The notes: generated from the sequence alone by a model not told the origin. A stretch of DNA of 64,000 nt from Elephas maximus indicus (GCF_024166365.1 NC_064822.1:101180823-101244822), one strand, 5' to 3'. Counted from the first letter of the stretch, positions 47,490 to 60,329 are shown. Translations and numbers: made by a program.

Positions 47490-49380
47490 TGACAGGTAAA
47501 TGAATATTTATTGTAAACGTGAGGAAGGTACGATTTTTCTCTTAGGTGAAAAAAATCACTTGGGAAAAAGCCGCTTCATTTTTGAAGCCTCTGCTAACCC
47601 TGCGGAGAGGTATCCATGTTAATCTCCCTGCTCTCCGGCCTTGCAGCTGCACAGGCTCTGCCCTACCACAACGGCAAGTGGCCAAGGACCACGATGAAAG
47701 CTTTCTGGCGTCACTACTGGGACTCTTATAATTGCCAGCCACACTGAGCGCATCCCAGAATTATAAACTGTGTGAGTTGGAAGAGTGGCTACGGATACCT
47801 AAAATCCCCTGTTTTACAGAGATGGCCCTGAAGCACCTCATTACGGGGACACTTATTTTTTGGTCCTGGGAAATCAGAATTTTTTAGCTAACTGCACAGG
47901 GGTCTGGAGCCCCATTTATTTGTATCTGTTCTGACAGGAATCACAAGGATAAAGGTTAGAATAAAAGGGACAAGATCCTAGATTTTAGGGAAAAACGTGT
48001 GAACAGTAAGGAGATCTTCAGGCTGGATTTGTTTATAGTTCCATGGGGACTGTATGGATCTGTGTTTACGGGTAGGGAACTTTTGGAAACTGTTTAAATT
48101 CCTTTAATGTTCATAGTAGGTGCCTGGGGAGATTCATTATTTTAGGTTTCATAATGATACTGCTGAGAGGAGTCAGAAAACTTAGAATCTCTCTTTTCTT
48201 CACAGAAATTCTTGCTTGCGCCCCTTCATTAATGCTGTTATCTTGGGCATTCCTCAGTGCTCTGCATGTTGGACATGGGATTCTCACTATTAGCTAGACA
48301 CTTTGGTGTGAACTGAGGCTTCACTCAAGCTTGTCAGAGAGAAGACACCTTCCAATGCTGCTGTATTTCACCCCAGTCCTCTCATTACTGTGCCCAGAAA
48401 AACGTTCCCTTTTCCACCTCCTAATTAGTTCTCTGGGTGTTTTACAGGAAGGCTGACATTTTTCTCTTGACAAGCAGTATTATAGTGTAAAACTGTCCTT
48501 GCCACTCTTCATAGCTTTTAATAACTGAGAAATCTCTTACAAGTTGTCTAGAGCTCCATAAACATATGTTGATGGCACTGTTTTACCAGTCCTAAAGTGG
48601 TCAAGGTCACTGACAATGTACCAGAGGAAGGAAGACAGTGAGCACACTTTTATAAATAGATGTACTACTTGAAAATGACCCTTTCAGACATGGGACATTA
48701 GTTGGCAATAAGGAAGGAAGTGATGAAATGCAATAATAATTTTATTTTATTAAAGGTGGCCTCCAGGTGTACACCAAGTCCTTGCTGTTGTGTTTACTGA
48801 TGGTCATCTTAGCATGTAGGAGGTTTAAACATAGATTATAGCTATTTTATTACAATAAAACATGAATTAAAAGATAAGAATGGATCTAAAGCAACTGCTC
48901 ATTCCAAAGTTCAGTCTAAACAGTCAAAAGTTAGCATTATGACGTAAAATTTTAATTTAGAAACTGTAAGGGAAACACGCAAGAACAATGTACCTTACAT
49001 TCTGTCGTTTGAAACTTTGAAAAACATAAGCATTGGGGGTCATTTCAGGTAGTAAGCTGAAATATTAGTACTGAATCCCATTTCCTTGCCTTTTGATCTC
49101 TCATTTGTCCTCAACAGATTTATTTTAATGATGAATTATCTCAAAGGTCTATCAGTTTTGTTATTTGCTACTCAAAAATGTCCCCAAGACGTTGGTGTAG
49201 ACGTGGCCAGCTGTATTACCTAGACTCTGGACTGATTTGTATTTATTAGATCTCAGAGCCCCCCCAGCATGTGGGGAGAGAGAAAAGCAACATTATCATT
49301 ATCAATATCAATAGCAACGGCATCAACAGTAACGACAATAGCAATAATGGTTGTCATATACATTATTGCTAACCCTTTCA
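47490..49380. other. Intergenic stretch without clear features
   Basis: Unique-looking sequence. The overlapping open frames at 47542-47742 lie on both strands in a slightly GC-richer patch and have no family support. Confidence 0.45.
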
Positions 49381-49388
49381 ATACCCCA

Positions 49389-50049
49389 ACTACAAACCCA
49401 TTGCCGGTCAAGTCAATTCAGACTCATAGCGACTCTATACAACAGAGTAGAACTGCCCCATAGGGTTTTCAAGGAGCAGCTGGTGGATTTGAACTGCTGA
49501 CATTTTGGTTAGCAGCTGAGCTCTTAACCTCTGTCATGGATTGAATTATGTTCCCCCCAAAATGTGTGTATCAATTTGGCTGGGCCATGATTCCTGGTAT
49601 TGTGTGATTTTCTTATGTATTGTAAATCCTGCCTCTATGATGTTAATGAGGGAGGATGGGCGGCAGCTGGGTTAGTGAGGCAGGGCTCAATCTACAAGAT
49701 TGGATTGTGTCGTGAGGCAATCTCTTGAGTATAAAAGAAAGAAGTCTGCAGAGAGATGGGGGACTCATACCACCAAGAAAGTAGCACCGGGAGCAGAGCG
49801 CATCCTTTGGACCCGGGGTCCCTGCGCCTGAGAAGCTCCTTGACCAGGGGCAGTTTGAGGACAAGAAATCTTTCTTCAGAGCCTACAGAGAGTGAAAGCC
49901 GTTCCCTGGAGCTGACATCCTGAATTTGGACTTTTAGCCTACTTTACTGTGAGGAAGTAAATTTCTCTTTGTTAAAGCCATCCGCTTGTGGTATTTCTGT
50001 TATAGTGGCATTAGATGACTAAGACAACCACTGTGCCACCAGGGCTCCA
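49389..50049 (-). mobile_element. AfroSINE split by a lineage LTR
   Basis: The tail and body are at 49389-49531 (CCCATTGCCGGTCAAGTCAA to GCTGAGCTCTTAACC). The head is at 50027-50049 (ACCACTGTGCCACCAGGGCT). Confidence 0.88.
49532..50026 (+). mobile_element. Lineage LTR, 495 bp, nested in a SINE
   Basis: It begins TGTCATGGATTGAATTATGT and ends GCATTAGATGACTAAGACA. The target duplication is ACCTC (49527-49531) and ACCAC (50027-50031). Same family and sense as 31125 and 39959. Confidence 0.87.
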
Positions 50050-50089
50050 TACCCCAACAAGGCAGGTATTATTACAATATTGTAAGGGG

Positions 50090-50290
50090 TCAAGAGTTCA
50101 GACACTGAGATTAGACTTTGGGTAACTTAACTCCTCTCTGAATTGAATTTCACCTTCCTCATTTGTAAAAGGGGGCTATAATTATAAAAATTATTATTAA
50201 TAATGCCTTACTTAAAGGGTTTTCTGAAGACTAAATGAATAATGCATGTAAAGCACTTAGCACAATGCCTGCTTTATGATTGTTAGTTAT
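50090..50290 (-). repeat. MIR-like fragment
   Basis: GGGTAACTTAACTCCTCTCTG, CTTCCTCATTTGTAAAAGGG and AAAGCACTTAGCACAATGCC are reversed MIR landmarks. Related text continues at 50320-50360. Confidence 0.7.
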
Positions 50291-50768
50291 TATTACCATC
50301 ATCATTGTTCTTCCCATTTTTCAGATGAAGAAGCATGGGATTCAGGAAGCTAGGATACGGAAGGCAGGAATCAAACAAGGAAGCACCTGACTCCCAAACC
50401 CCTGCTGGCCATTGACATCCCACCACCTCATTGCATTAGGGGATGTTGCTTTGTGGGAAAGGAAGGTGTGAGAGTGAGCTTTAGCCTTTGGGCCAGCAAT
50501 CTAGCTCTAACTTTGGGAAGAGGTGATGGGGACATGGGGAAAAGCAGTCATTATAGTCAGGGCCTCAGGGGCCTTGGATGCTGCCTCTAATTGGCACTTT
50601 TCTCCCTGCTGCAGTCCTGCCTTCTCCCAAAGGTGTTGCCCTTTGTATGTGTCATGATTGGCCAGCCCTAAGAAAATGTTTAATTAGGTCATGTCCTCAG
50701 GCCCCATTTCTCTGGCCTCACGTAATTCCCTGGATAACAAGAAGGGGGGAAGAGAGATTATGTGTGAA

Positions 50769-51285
50769 TGTCTTAGTTATCTAGTGCTGCCATAACAGAA
50801 ATACCACAAGTGGATGGCTTTAACAAAGAGAAATTTATTTTCTCACACTTTAGTAGGTTACAAGTCCAAATTCAGGGCGTTGGCTCCAGGGGAAGGCTTT
50901 CTCTCTCTGTCGGCTCTGGAGGAAGGTCCTTGCTCTCAATGTTCCCCTGGTTGAGGAGCTTCTCAGGCGCAGGGACCCTGGGTCCAAAGGATGCACTCTG
51001 CTTCTGGTGCTGCTTTCTTGGTGGTGTGAGGTCCCCATCTCTCTGCTTGCTTCCCTTCCTTTTATCTCTTGAGAGATAAAAGGTGGTGAAGGCCACACCC
51101 CAGGGAAACTCCCTTTACCTTGGGATCAGGGAGGTGACCTGAGTAAGGGTGGTGTTACAATCCCACCCTAATCCTCTCAACATAAAAATTACAAACACAA
51201 AATGGAGGACAACCACACAATACTGGGAATCATGGCCTAACCAAGTTGACACATATTTTTGGGGGGACGAATTCAATCCATGACA
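50769..51285 (-). mobile_element. Lineage LTR, 517 bp, solo
   Basis: It begins TGTCTTAGTTATCTAGTGCT and ends TTCAATCCATGACA. It is closely similar to 37826-38340. No clean 5-bp duplication is visible (GTGAA versus GTAAT). Confidence 0.8.
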
Positions 51286-52312
51286 GTAATTTTTTTTTAA
51301 CCTACTAGTCATTTACTTTCCCTGTGTTATGCTATGTAGACCTGATGAGGAGCTTGTCTGCCCAATCCTCCTGTATTTGCACGGCTTCATTTGTAGCATC
51401 ATGAAGGAAAGGCAAAAGAAGTGCTATTCTTGAATAACAGCCACCACGGGCAGAAACGTAACAATTATAAACACCATCTCTGGTCTTCTATCTATTCAGT
51501 CCATTTTCTGCTAAAGAATAAGCATTTGTACTGTGCAACCCCCCACTACCCACAAAAATTTGGAAGGAGACTTGCTTTTTGAGGTCGAAGTTTTCTTTGC
51601 ATGACTTTCAATCAAACTTGATCTTGCACTCTTGTCTTTTTAAGTGTTCTTAGAAAAAAAAATTTCTTTACAGTATAATCTCCTAGTAGGGATTAGTGAA
51701 ATCATCTTCTCACTTGTATCTAACTGCCTTTCCCTCTGTGTTTCCATCTCTTGGATTCTCCCTTGCATTAGATTTCTTTGTCTCTGCCTTCCACTGTACC
51801 TAGTGAGAGCACTTGGAGGGAGGGCATCACCGTGTATTGATTTGGACCAAACTTACTTGCTGGTCACTACCTGACAAATGAGTGCAAAGAAGAAGGGAAC
51901 TCATAGTCCTGACTCCCGGAGACAGAAGTAATTTTAGAAAGTCAAGCGCTTGTCATCATTTGACATCAGCATAGAGTGACAAATAGAATTGAAAGAGAGA
52001 GAAAAGGGTGAGAGAGCAGAAAGATGCAGAAGAAAGGACCTGAAGATTAAAAAAGAGGAGGCTAAGATAGGGAATGTATTTTATATCACCAACGATTTCT
52101 CCCAGTTCTCAATCCCTGTCTTGGGCTGGCATGCTCTACCATTACCCAACCTACAAACATCTTCAGTTTTTTGTTTATTAAAGCTTAATCAAGAGAATGA
52201 ATTTCATTGAGGTATGAAATTAGAAAGAGGTAGGGCCTGAAACTATTTAGGCAGTGAAAGTGTGTCACTCTTTTTTCTTCCTTTGGCCAGGTGAACAGTT
52301 CAAGTATTAGTA

Positions 52313-52509
52313 ATGGATTGCTGTCAAGTCAGTCCCAAGTGAAAGCGACCCTGTAGGACAGAATTGAACTGCCCCATAGGGTTTCCAAGGCTGTAATCTT
52401 TACAGAAGCAGACTGATACATCTTCCTCCTGCCAAGCAGCTGGTGGGTTCAAACCACTGACCTTTTGGTTAGCAGCTGAGAGCTTTACCATTGAGCCACC
52501 AGGGCTCCT
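52313..52509 (-). mobile_element. AfroSINE, long class, full length
   Basis: Reverse SINE with the tail TGGATTGCTGTCAAGTCAGT, the long-class block GGCTGTAATCTTTACAGAAG, and the head GAGCCACCAGGGCTCC. Confidence 0.9.
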
Positions 52510-52532
52510 CAAGTATTAGTAGAGAGCTAATT

Positions 52533-52742
52533 ATGGAGTCCCTGGGTGGTGCAAATGGTTAAGAATGTGGCTACTAACTGAAAGGCTGGCTGTTCAAATC
52601 CGCCTAGACATGCCTTGGAAGAAAGGCCTGACGATCTGCTTCCAAAAGGTCACAGCCACTGAAAACTATGGAGCACAGTTCTTCTCTGACACTCATGGGG
52701 TTACCGTGAATCAGAATTAACTTGACAAGGCAACTGGTTTTG
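52533..52742 (+). mobile_element. AfroSINE, long class
   Basis: Head TGGAGTCCCTGGGTGGTGCA, block GGCCTGACGATCTGCTTCC, body GGAGCACAGTTCTTCTCTGA, tail GAATCAGAATTAACTTGAC. It lies in opposite orientation to the neighbour at 52313, 24 bp away. Confidence 0.9.
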
Positions 52743-52851
52743 AAGCTGGTGAACCCGAATATCTGATCTTCCTGGCCCAGATCAGCTGATGGTGGTGATT
52801 GAGAGAAGGATTACAGAAGGTAGGGTCGACTATGAAATCAGGAGTAACTGC

Positions 52852-53013
52852 GGAGCCCTGGTGGCAAGTGGCTTAAGAGCTCGGCTGCTAACCAAAAGGT
52901 CGGCAACTGGAATCCACCAGCCGTTTCTTGGAAACCCTATGGGGGAGTCCTACTCTGTCCTATAGGGTCGCTGTGAGTCGGAACAGACTGCAGGGGGCTT
53001 TTTTTTTTTTTTA
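52852..53013 (+). mobile_element. AfroSINE, young-looking short class
   Basis: Head GGAGCCCTGGTGGCAAGTGG, AAGAGCTCGGCTGCTAACC, body TCCTATAGGGTCGCTGTGAG, tail with CGGAACAGACTGCAGG and a T-run. It keeps several CpGs, which suggests recent insertion. Confidence 0.93.
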
Positions 53014-53369
53014 TGCAACAAGTCATACATCAGTTTGGGGGAATTATACATGCTTTGTCCTGAGCTAGGCTGGGGTGAATATTAATCTCCCAATGATTTC
53101 AACAGATGAGGCTCTCTCCTGAGCACTGCGTCAACAGAAATGATTTTCTGTTCTTGTAAACCTTTCTTCTTCCTCTGACGCCTTCCTGGACTAATGGAAA
53201 AAAAAAAAAAAAGAATAAGAATGAGAAAGGAATGTTTGAATTTAAAAAGAAGAACGATTCCTAAAGGCAGGCCAATTAGTATTAGCCCTGTAGTCTCAAT
53301 TCTTTCACTGTAGGAAGAAAAGAGTCCTCAGATTTACTTTTGCCATGAATGACATTTTTAGCCAAGTTG

Positions 53370-53582
53370 TTCTTGTTGTTAGCTGCTGTCCTGTTGGCCC
53401 TGACTCGTGGGGACCCCACGGGTCACAGAGAAGAACTGCTCTGTAAGGTTTTCTTTGTTGTAATCTTTACAGAAGCAGCTCACCAGGCCTTTCTTCCACG
53501 GAGCCACCGGGGGGGGGGGTTTGAACCACCAACCTTTAGATTAGCAGCCGACTGGAAACTACTTGTGCCACCCAGTCTCCTC
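53370..53582 (-). mobile_element. AfroSINE, long class, diverged
   Basis: Reverse: TTCTTGTTGTTAGCTGCTGT (RTE-like tail), GTAATCTTTACAGAAGCAGC, AGCCACCGGGGGGGGGGG expansion, head CTTGTGCCACCCAGTCTCC. Confidence 0.87.
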
Positions 53583-53608
53583 TTTTAGCAATACCTTTAT
53601 TTACATTG

Positions 53609-53779
53609 GGGAAACCCTGGTGGCATAGTGGTTAAGTGCTATGGCTGCTCACCAAAGGGTCAGCAGTTCGAATCCTCCAGGCGCTCCTTAGAAACTCTAT
53701 GGGGTAGTTCTACTCTGTCCTATAGGGTCGCTATGAGTCAGAATTGACTCAATGACACTGGGTTGGTTTTTGTGTTTTT
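53609..53779 (+). mobile_element. AfroSINE, full length
   Basis: Head GGAAACCCTGGTGGCATAGT, AGGGTCAGCAGTTCGAATCC, body GTAGTTCTACTCTGTCC, tail GAGTCAGAATTGACTCAATG. Confidence 0.93.
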
Positions 53780-53789
53780 ATTTACGTTA

Positions 53790-54545
53790 AATTCTGCCTT
53801 TACCAATCAGTATGACTTTCATAAAGTGCCTGCACCAGGTGTCCTAAACTTTAGTGCAAACAGAATAACTTTACTTCCTAGAGTTCTGCAGAATTGAAGT
53901 GACCACTGGATGAGGGTCATGCCTTCCCTTTCTCGAGACATCTCCTAAGAGAAAAGAAAGGTACATGAAAAGAGAGAAGGAAAAATAATGGCAATGACAG
54001 AAGTGAAGAGGAAACATTTCTTAAAAAGCAAAATACTGGTTGCAATTGATGGATTTAATTTTTGTTGTAATGGAGAGTACAAGGGCTTCTTTTTACTCCC
54101 AGAGATAAATACAGCCCAGTTGTCTTGTTCTGTATATACACGGTGATAGTCAGCTCCAGTCCACTGCCAGCATTTCAGAGTTCACTGGCTCTGGACTGTG
54201 GGGACGATGAGCGATGCAGATCCCATTCCTGTCCCCAGTGTGTGCCATCTGTGGCACTTTCTGTCGTTTAGTTTCCGATTTGCTCGAAATAGCTTTATTT
54301 ACTCTAAAGTGGGATAGTGCTAAGTTGCCAGCAATCGGCCGTGCGGCTCTATCATCACAGAAAATGTTGTCAGTGTAGTATTAGAGAACAAAAAGCTAAC
54401 GGGTGGGAGCCAGATAAAGCCAGCAGCATGCACAGATGGCAGTGGAAAAATCTTAACTTTATCCTACTTTGGGCATGCTTTTCACTCCCATACTCTTGCT
54501 AACGTGGTGCAAAGCTACTACAAGCAACACTCTTTTTGTCCGTAC
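53790..54545. other. Intergenic stretch without clear features
   Basis: No repeat or gene identified. Confidence 0.45.
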
Positions 54546-54548
54546 TAT

Positions 54549-54713
54549 TGGAGTTGTCGTTAGGTACCGTCGAGTTGCTTCTGACTCATAGTTACCCTAC
54601 AGGACAGAGTAGAACTGTCCCGTAGTGTTTCCAAGGAGTGGCTGGTGTGGATTTGAACTGCTGACCTTTTTGTTAGCAGCTGAGCTCTTACCCGCTATGC
54701 CACCAGGGCTCCA
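54549..54713 (-). mobile_element. AfroSINE, full length with RTE-like tail
   Basis: Reverse: GTTGTCGTTAGGTACCGTCG (tail identical in kind to the RTE end), ACAGGACAGAGTAGAACTG, head CGCTATGCCACCAGGGCTCC. Confidence 0.92.
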
Positions 54714-54719
54714 TTATTG

Positions 54720-56330
54720 GGAGAGGCAACCCTGGAATTTCATTTTAATGATTCGGTTTCAGCCTTTTTTCATCCTCCCATGAAATCTGCTACCCAGTGT
54801 GCTAACGACTAACACAATAGGCACTAAAGATCAGTGAACTAGTCTAAAGGTTCAGGTCAGTTCATGTTTATTGCCTGTACTTACTATTGTGTTTCAATAC
54901 TGGGGTTATAAAGATAAAAGGATAGTTCTTGACCTCACCAAGCTTGCAGGTTAGCCAAGAGAGATGACTAAAGAAGTAGCAGGTTAGATTGAGACAGCGT
55001 CTATGCTTCATGATATTTTTGGAAGAAACGAATCAAGTGCTAACTTTCTTGAACAACACTAACAATACATTTTGGCAAGAAAGACAGAGATGGACAGCCA
55101 GAGAGTAAGCAGGAGGGAAAGGGGGAAATTTTGTGGTGGGTGCTGTGTTAGAATTCTGGGAGAGTGAAGGGAATTTTTTCCTTTCAAGTTTTTATATTGA
55201 AAAATTTTAGCCTTATAGAAGAGTTAGAAAAATACTATAAAACACACACCCACATACCTTTTACTCGGATTCACCAATTGCTAACATTTTGTCGCACTCA
55301 TCTGCTCTGTGTGTGTGTATGTGGTACCACTTAAAAGCAAGTTGCAGACCTGGTGACACTTCTACCCCTCAGTTGTTCAGCAGGCATGATCATACCCATG
55401 AAAAGTTAAGTCGAATGGCCAGGTTAACTTCTATATGTATACATTTTTGAACAAAGCTTCTTTGGCTTATCGCTTAACTGAAAAGCAATATAAGCTGTTA
55501 AGTACAAACACACAAAATAAAACAAACCCACAGCTGCTACAAAAACCAAACCAAACAAACGAAAACTGTTCTCATATTCAGTTATCTATGAATCAGACTT
55601 GTCTCAATTTAGTGAAAACAAAACAATGAAGTAAATTGAGGACTGAAGTTATTTTAAGATTTGCATAACTGTCATGAATAGCCTCCTATTTCAAATTTTT
55701 TGTTTCTTAAAACTCATTGTTTGCATGGATTAATCTTATAATAAATGCACATTATAAATTTAAACTAAAATAATCTAATAAGAGAGATTTTTTACAATCT
55801 GTTTTCATGTTGTAGATCCACAGATGATTGGATTTGAAAACCACATTCAGTTGACAATCAAAAAAGATTGAAAACCATTGGTTAACACTCTTGCCCTTTT
55901 GCGTCTCATTTTCCAGCCATAGAACTTGTCATTGTAAACTCAGTGTCAAATAATTCCTGTCCTTTGTGCTGGAAATATCTGCAGAGAAGAATTGTAGACT
56001 CATATAAGTGAAATTCTAAACAATACTAATTATTTGCTTACATGCAATGCAGGGGTTATTAAGATAAAGCAGGGTGGGGACCTAACCTACCCAGGCCAGG
56101 CATATCTTTCATGTGAATATGAAGGAAATGATTCATTGACAACGAACCTGAAGGATTCATGGCTCAGTATTACACAATCAAGCATTCGAAAACAAAGTTC
56201 CTGTGGAAACAGTTTGGTAATCAGTGCCTTTCATTTTCTCTTATTAGTTAATCACTTGCTTGTGTTAGCAATAGTAACCACCACTTGTATTTTGTTTTGC
56301 AGTTTCGTAAGCATTTCGCAGACACCTTAT
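54720..56330. other. AT-rich intergenic stretch
   Basis: No gene is seen. 55190-55390 and 55440-55625 hold AT- or A/C-rich text of uncertain origin. Confidence 0.4.
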
Positions 56331-56334
56331 GAAG

Positions 56335-56470
56335 TGCTGAGGTAGGTAGCATCACTCTCATTTTGTGGTGAGGAAAGTGAGGCTGCGAGTGGTTGAGTAA
56401 CTTGCCCAATGTTGCCCAGTCAGAAAGTGGTAGAGCCAGAATTTTAAATCCAGGCCTGCCTAGGAAGTGG
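56335..56470 (+). repeat. MIR fragment
   Basis: GAGGAAAGTGAGGCTGCGAG, GAGTAACTTGCCCAATGTTG and AAATCCAGGCCTGCC are MIR landmarks. Confidence 0.75.
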
Positions 56471-56479
56471 GAGGATATA

Positions 56480-57455
56480 GATTATATAACTTGGTTTCTT
56501 AGAAGCTCAATTTTCTGATCTGTACAATTAGGATAATACTTATTTTGCAGTATTGTTATGAAGACGAAATGAAATAATGTAAGAAAAATGTCTCTATCAG
56601 CATTTAATATATAGGTGGAGTTCAATAAATAGTTATTTCACTGCCCTTTTAGCTCTCTCCTTCCCAGTACCACGTTCATAGTCCTATAGTAGTGGCCTTA
56701 ATCACTACTTTGAAATTTTCACTGCCAAATTCCTTGTACACCACAGTAATAAATTATGGTACGACTATATGGAATCCTCAATATATTACTTTTCCTGAGA
56801 CTAATTTACAAGAAATTTCTTTGGTATATTAGTTAGTAATACCTTCCCCCACTTTTGGGCAAAAGGCCAAGAGTATTTTGAGGGGATTGTGATGAACCTA
56901 CAATTTATTGAATCATACCATTGGTAAATAGGGTTAAAGAAGAGTTCTAACACACTTACAAGGTGACATACCTGAAGGGGCCATAAGCAGCAGGCATAAG
57001 CAAAATCATAAAAATCCATTTATCTGTCAACACATTTATGTTAAGAGATTACAGGACCGGCCAGGAATTTCCTGCTGTATGTCATTTCCCCCCCCCATGG
57101 AACTTTTCAATAGCTTGTAATGGGCTCTTGTGCTTCCTCTTCAGGCTTGGCTGTTATCAGTTCCACTCAGATATTCCTTCCTATTCAGTTTGGAGTACTT
57201 TGTGACACTTATGAATGAGTGTACCTATTTATTTTAACTATTAGAATGTTGATTTATATCATAGTACAGTCATCATTTCTGCTTCCTAACACATAGGACT
57301 TCTACAAGAATTTACTCCTTTGAAAGCTACATTAATTATTAGAACCTCTAGGAAAGGGTGCCATAAAATCGAAAGCTATATACGAATTTTATAAGAAATA
57401 ATTTCCTACTAAAATAATATGCACAGGTCACAACTGAGGAAACTTTCTAGGAGGG
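56480..57455. other. Intergenic stretch without clear features
   Basis: Nothing recognised beyond AT-rich unique-like DNA and a C-run at 57088-57096. Confidence 0.45.
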
Positions 57456-57460
57456 AAATG

Positions 57461-57910
57461 TGTTAGTTTCCCAGGGCTGTGAGAACAAAGTACCACAAAC
57501 TGGATGGCTTGAAACCACAGAAATTTATTGCCTTACAGTTCTGGAGGCTATACGTCTGAATTCAGGGAGTCAGCAGGGCCATGATCTCTCTGAAGGCTCT
57601 ATTGGAGGATCCTTCCTTGTCTCCTCCAGCTTCTGGTGGTCCGAGGCAGTTCTTGGCTTGTGGATGCATCACTCCAATCTCTGCTTCTGTCTTCACATGG
57701 CCATATTCCCTCTATGTGTCTGTCTGTGTCTCTTTTCCTCTTTTTGTACAGACACCAGTCATGTTGGAGTAGGGACAGCTTACTCTGGTATGACTTCATG
57801 TTAACTACTTACATCTGGAAAGACCTTATTACCAAATAATGTCACATTCACAGGTACTGGGGTAAGGACTTCAACATATCTTTTTTTAGGGGACACAATT
57901 CAACCCATCA
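57461..57910 (-). mobile_element. MLT1-like (ERVL-MaLR) solo LTR
   Basis: It begins TGTTAGTTTCCCAGGGCTGT, then TACCACAAACTGGATGGCTT, CAGTTCTGGAGGCTATACG, TCTTCACATGGCCATATTCC, and ends GGGACACAATTCAACCCATCA. No clean target duplication. Confidence 0.8.
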
Positions 57911-58321
57911 TAGTGAGAAAACAAATTTGAGTGTTTTCAGTTGAGATAACTCCAAATGAAAGGAAGCATTGCGGAAAGAATACTTGATGTGTGGTAGAAA
58001 ACCAGAGTTTGAGTCAAGGCTCTGCTGCCTACTATGCAAGAATAGGCAAGATACTTGGGTCTTTGGAGTCTTATTTTATTTAGCTGTAGAAATGAGCACT
58101 ACATGATTGTTCTTAATCTCTGTTTTATTTTATTAGGACAAATGTAATACCCCGGAAAAATCCTGGTTTATAGACATGGTATAAAACTTCACTTATGTAG
58201 CCCTATTTCAATGTGCTTGAATATGCGAGTTGAATCTTTAGCTATTGAAATGTTTCTACAGGTAAGTGACAAATGAAAGGTATTTCTAAAAAGATACAGG
58301 CAGACTTAATGTTTTCTCGTT

Positions 58322-58972
58322 TTTTTTTTAATTTTTATTAAGCTTCAAGTGAACATTTACCATTCCAATCAGTCTGTCACATGTAGGTTTACATACATCT
58401 TACTCCCTTCTCCCACTTGCTCTCCCTCTATTGAGTCAGCCCTTACAGTCTCTCGTTTCGTGCCAATTTTGCCATCTTCCCTCTCTCTCTATCTTCCCAT
58501 CCCCCCTCCAGTCAAGAGTTGCCAACACACTCTCCAGTGTCCACCTGAGTTAATTAGCTCACTCTTCATCAGCATCTCTCTCCCCGCCACTGACCAGTGC
58601 TTTTCATGCCTGATGATTTGTCTTTGGGGATGGTTCCTGTCCTGTGCCATCAGAAGTTCTGGGGAGCATTGTCTCTGGGATTCCTCTAGTCGCAATCATA
58701 CCATTAGGTATGGTCTTTTCATGAGAATTTGGGGTCTGTATCCCATTGGTCTCCTGCTCCCTCAGGAGTTGTCTGTTGTGCTCCCTGACAGGGCAGACAT
58801 CGATTGTGGCCGGGTACCAACTAGTTCTTCTGGTTTCAGGATGATGTAGGTCTCTGGTTCATGTGGCCCTTTCTGTCTCTTGGGTTCTTAGTTGTCGTGT
58901 GACCTTGGTGTTCTTCCTTTGCCTTTGCTCCAGGTGGGTTGAGACCAATTGATGTATCTTAGATGGCCTGTT
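58322..58972 (-). mobile_element. L1 3' end, 5' truncated
   Basis: It opens with a T-run and TTAAGCTTCAAGTGAACATT, and holds text shared in kind with the L1 ends at 29366 and 38730 (GGTACCAACTAGTTCTTCTGG, GATGTATCTTAGATGGCC). It is a somewhat different L1 subfamily by its first 400 bases. Confidence 0.7.
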
Positions 58973-58979
58973 TTCTCGT

Positions 58980-59520
58980 TTTTGTTGGAGAATCATAACT
59001 TTATGTATAAAAAAATTAGATTCTTCAGTAGCTGATTCACTGAATTACTTAGCTTCCTAAACATAAACCAACTTAAACTTCTTTTCTTTTTTATCAGTTT
59101 TACACCAACAAACTGCCAAGAAAGAATGACTTTGTATCAGTTGCATCATATCAGATATTTTGGTTCACATAAATTAAAATTTCTGGTATATTATACAGAT
59201 CTAAGGATTTTTAAATTTATTTTCTTTGTATAACTTCCTCCCTGATTATAAAAATGGAGTTAATTTCCAGAAATGCAACTATGGGTAAATACAGGAACTC
59301 TCTTGATATATTTCATTGTGCTAATGGATCCAAGGAGAAAATAACTAGAGATGTATACCTTTGGAAAGGATTTTGCTTTATCCAAGATGTTTCAGGAACA
59401 ATTCTGTGGCCTAGAGTGAGGTTATTCTATAGGTTTGTTGGTTGTATGACACCAAGAAGTTAGACAAACCACTGATATAATAACAAAAATATTTCCTATT
59501 TATATAATATTTTACAAAAT
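58980..59520. other. Intergenic AT-rich DNA
   Basis: Nothing recognised; the open frame at 59254-59463 has no support. Confidence 0.4.
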
Positions 59521-59524
59521 CCTT

Positions 59525-59690
59525 TTCTAGGCATAATTTCATTCAAGTATCCCAACCTCCTGAAATAAGGGATGGATTATTTATTTCAGTTTTAATGGCT
59601 CAGAGAGAGGTTAAATGATTTGTTCAAGGCTTCCCTTTCCTAATGGGTTCTCACCAGGACTCAAATCCCAGTTTTCTGATTTTACATCTA
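59525..59690 (+). repeat. MIR-like fragment
   Basis: ATGGCTCAGAGAGAGGTTAA and AGGACTCAAATCCCAG are MIR-like. Confidence 0.55.
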
Positions 59691-59954
59691 ATTCTCTTTC
59701 TCTTCCTCTCTAATGGACCACCTTAACTCCTCAGGATTTGAGTTCTCTAGAAATTAGTAAAATGGCATTTCATTGGGCCTTTGTGGTCTTAGATTGCGGT
59801 GTCACTGCAGCACAATATTCTAGTCTGTACAGAACAGATTGATGTTTGCTGATAATAACAGTAAACTTCATTTAGCAATGCCCTCTGGTGTTGTTAAATA
59901 CTATCATTACTTTACTTACACAACTCTACATGAAGTCAGGATTTTGGCAATTTC

Positions 59955-60093
59955 TGGTTAACTTGATTGATTCTGACTCATGGCAATCCCATGTGTGTCA
60001 GAATAGAACTGTGTTCCATAGGGTTTTCAATAGCTGAATTTTTGGAAGTAGATCATCAGGCCTTCCTTCTGACGTGCCTCTGGGTAGACTGGA
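59955..60093 (-). mobile_element. AfroSINE, long class, truncated
   Basis: Reverse: TTGATTCTGACTCATGGCAA, GTTCCATAGGGTTTTCAATAG, CTGACGTGCCTCTGGGTAG. The head is missing. Confidence 0.78.
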
Positions 60094-60120
60094 ACCTCCA
60101 GGAACTTCAGCTTAATCAAG

Positions 60121-60325
60121 ACAAACCAAACCCGTCACCATCAAGTCGATTCTGACTCATAGCAACCGTGTAGAACAGAGCAGAGCTTCCCCATAGCGTT
60201 CTAAGGCCATAAAATTTCACAGAAGCAGACTGCCACATCTTTCTCCCACAGAGCGGCTGGTGGGTTTGAACCACAGACCTTTCAGTTAGCAGCTGAGAGC
60301 TTAGCTGCTGCACCGCCAGGGCTCC
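60121..60325 (-). mobile_element. AfroSINE, long class, full length
   Basis: Reverse: CCCGTCACCATCAAGTCGAT, AAATTTCACAGAAGCAGACTG, GAACCACAGACCTTTCAG, head CACCGCCAGGGCTCC. Confidence 0.92.
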
Positions 60326-60329
60326 TTAA

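Noticed and set aside
58349..58849. A 166-codon plus-strand frame
   Set aside because: It lies wholly inside the antisense of an L1 3' end (58322-58972).
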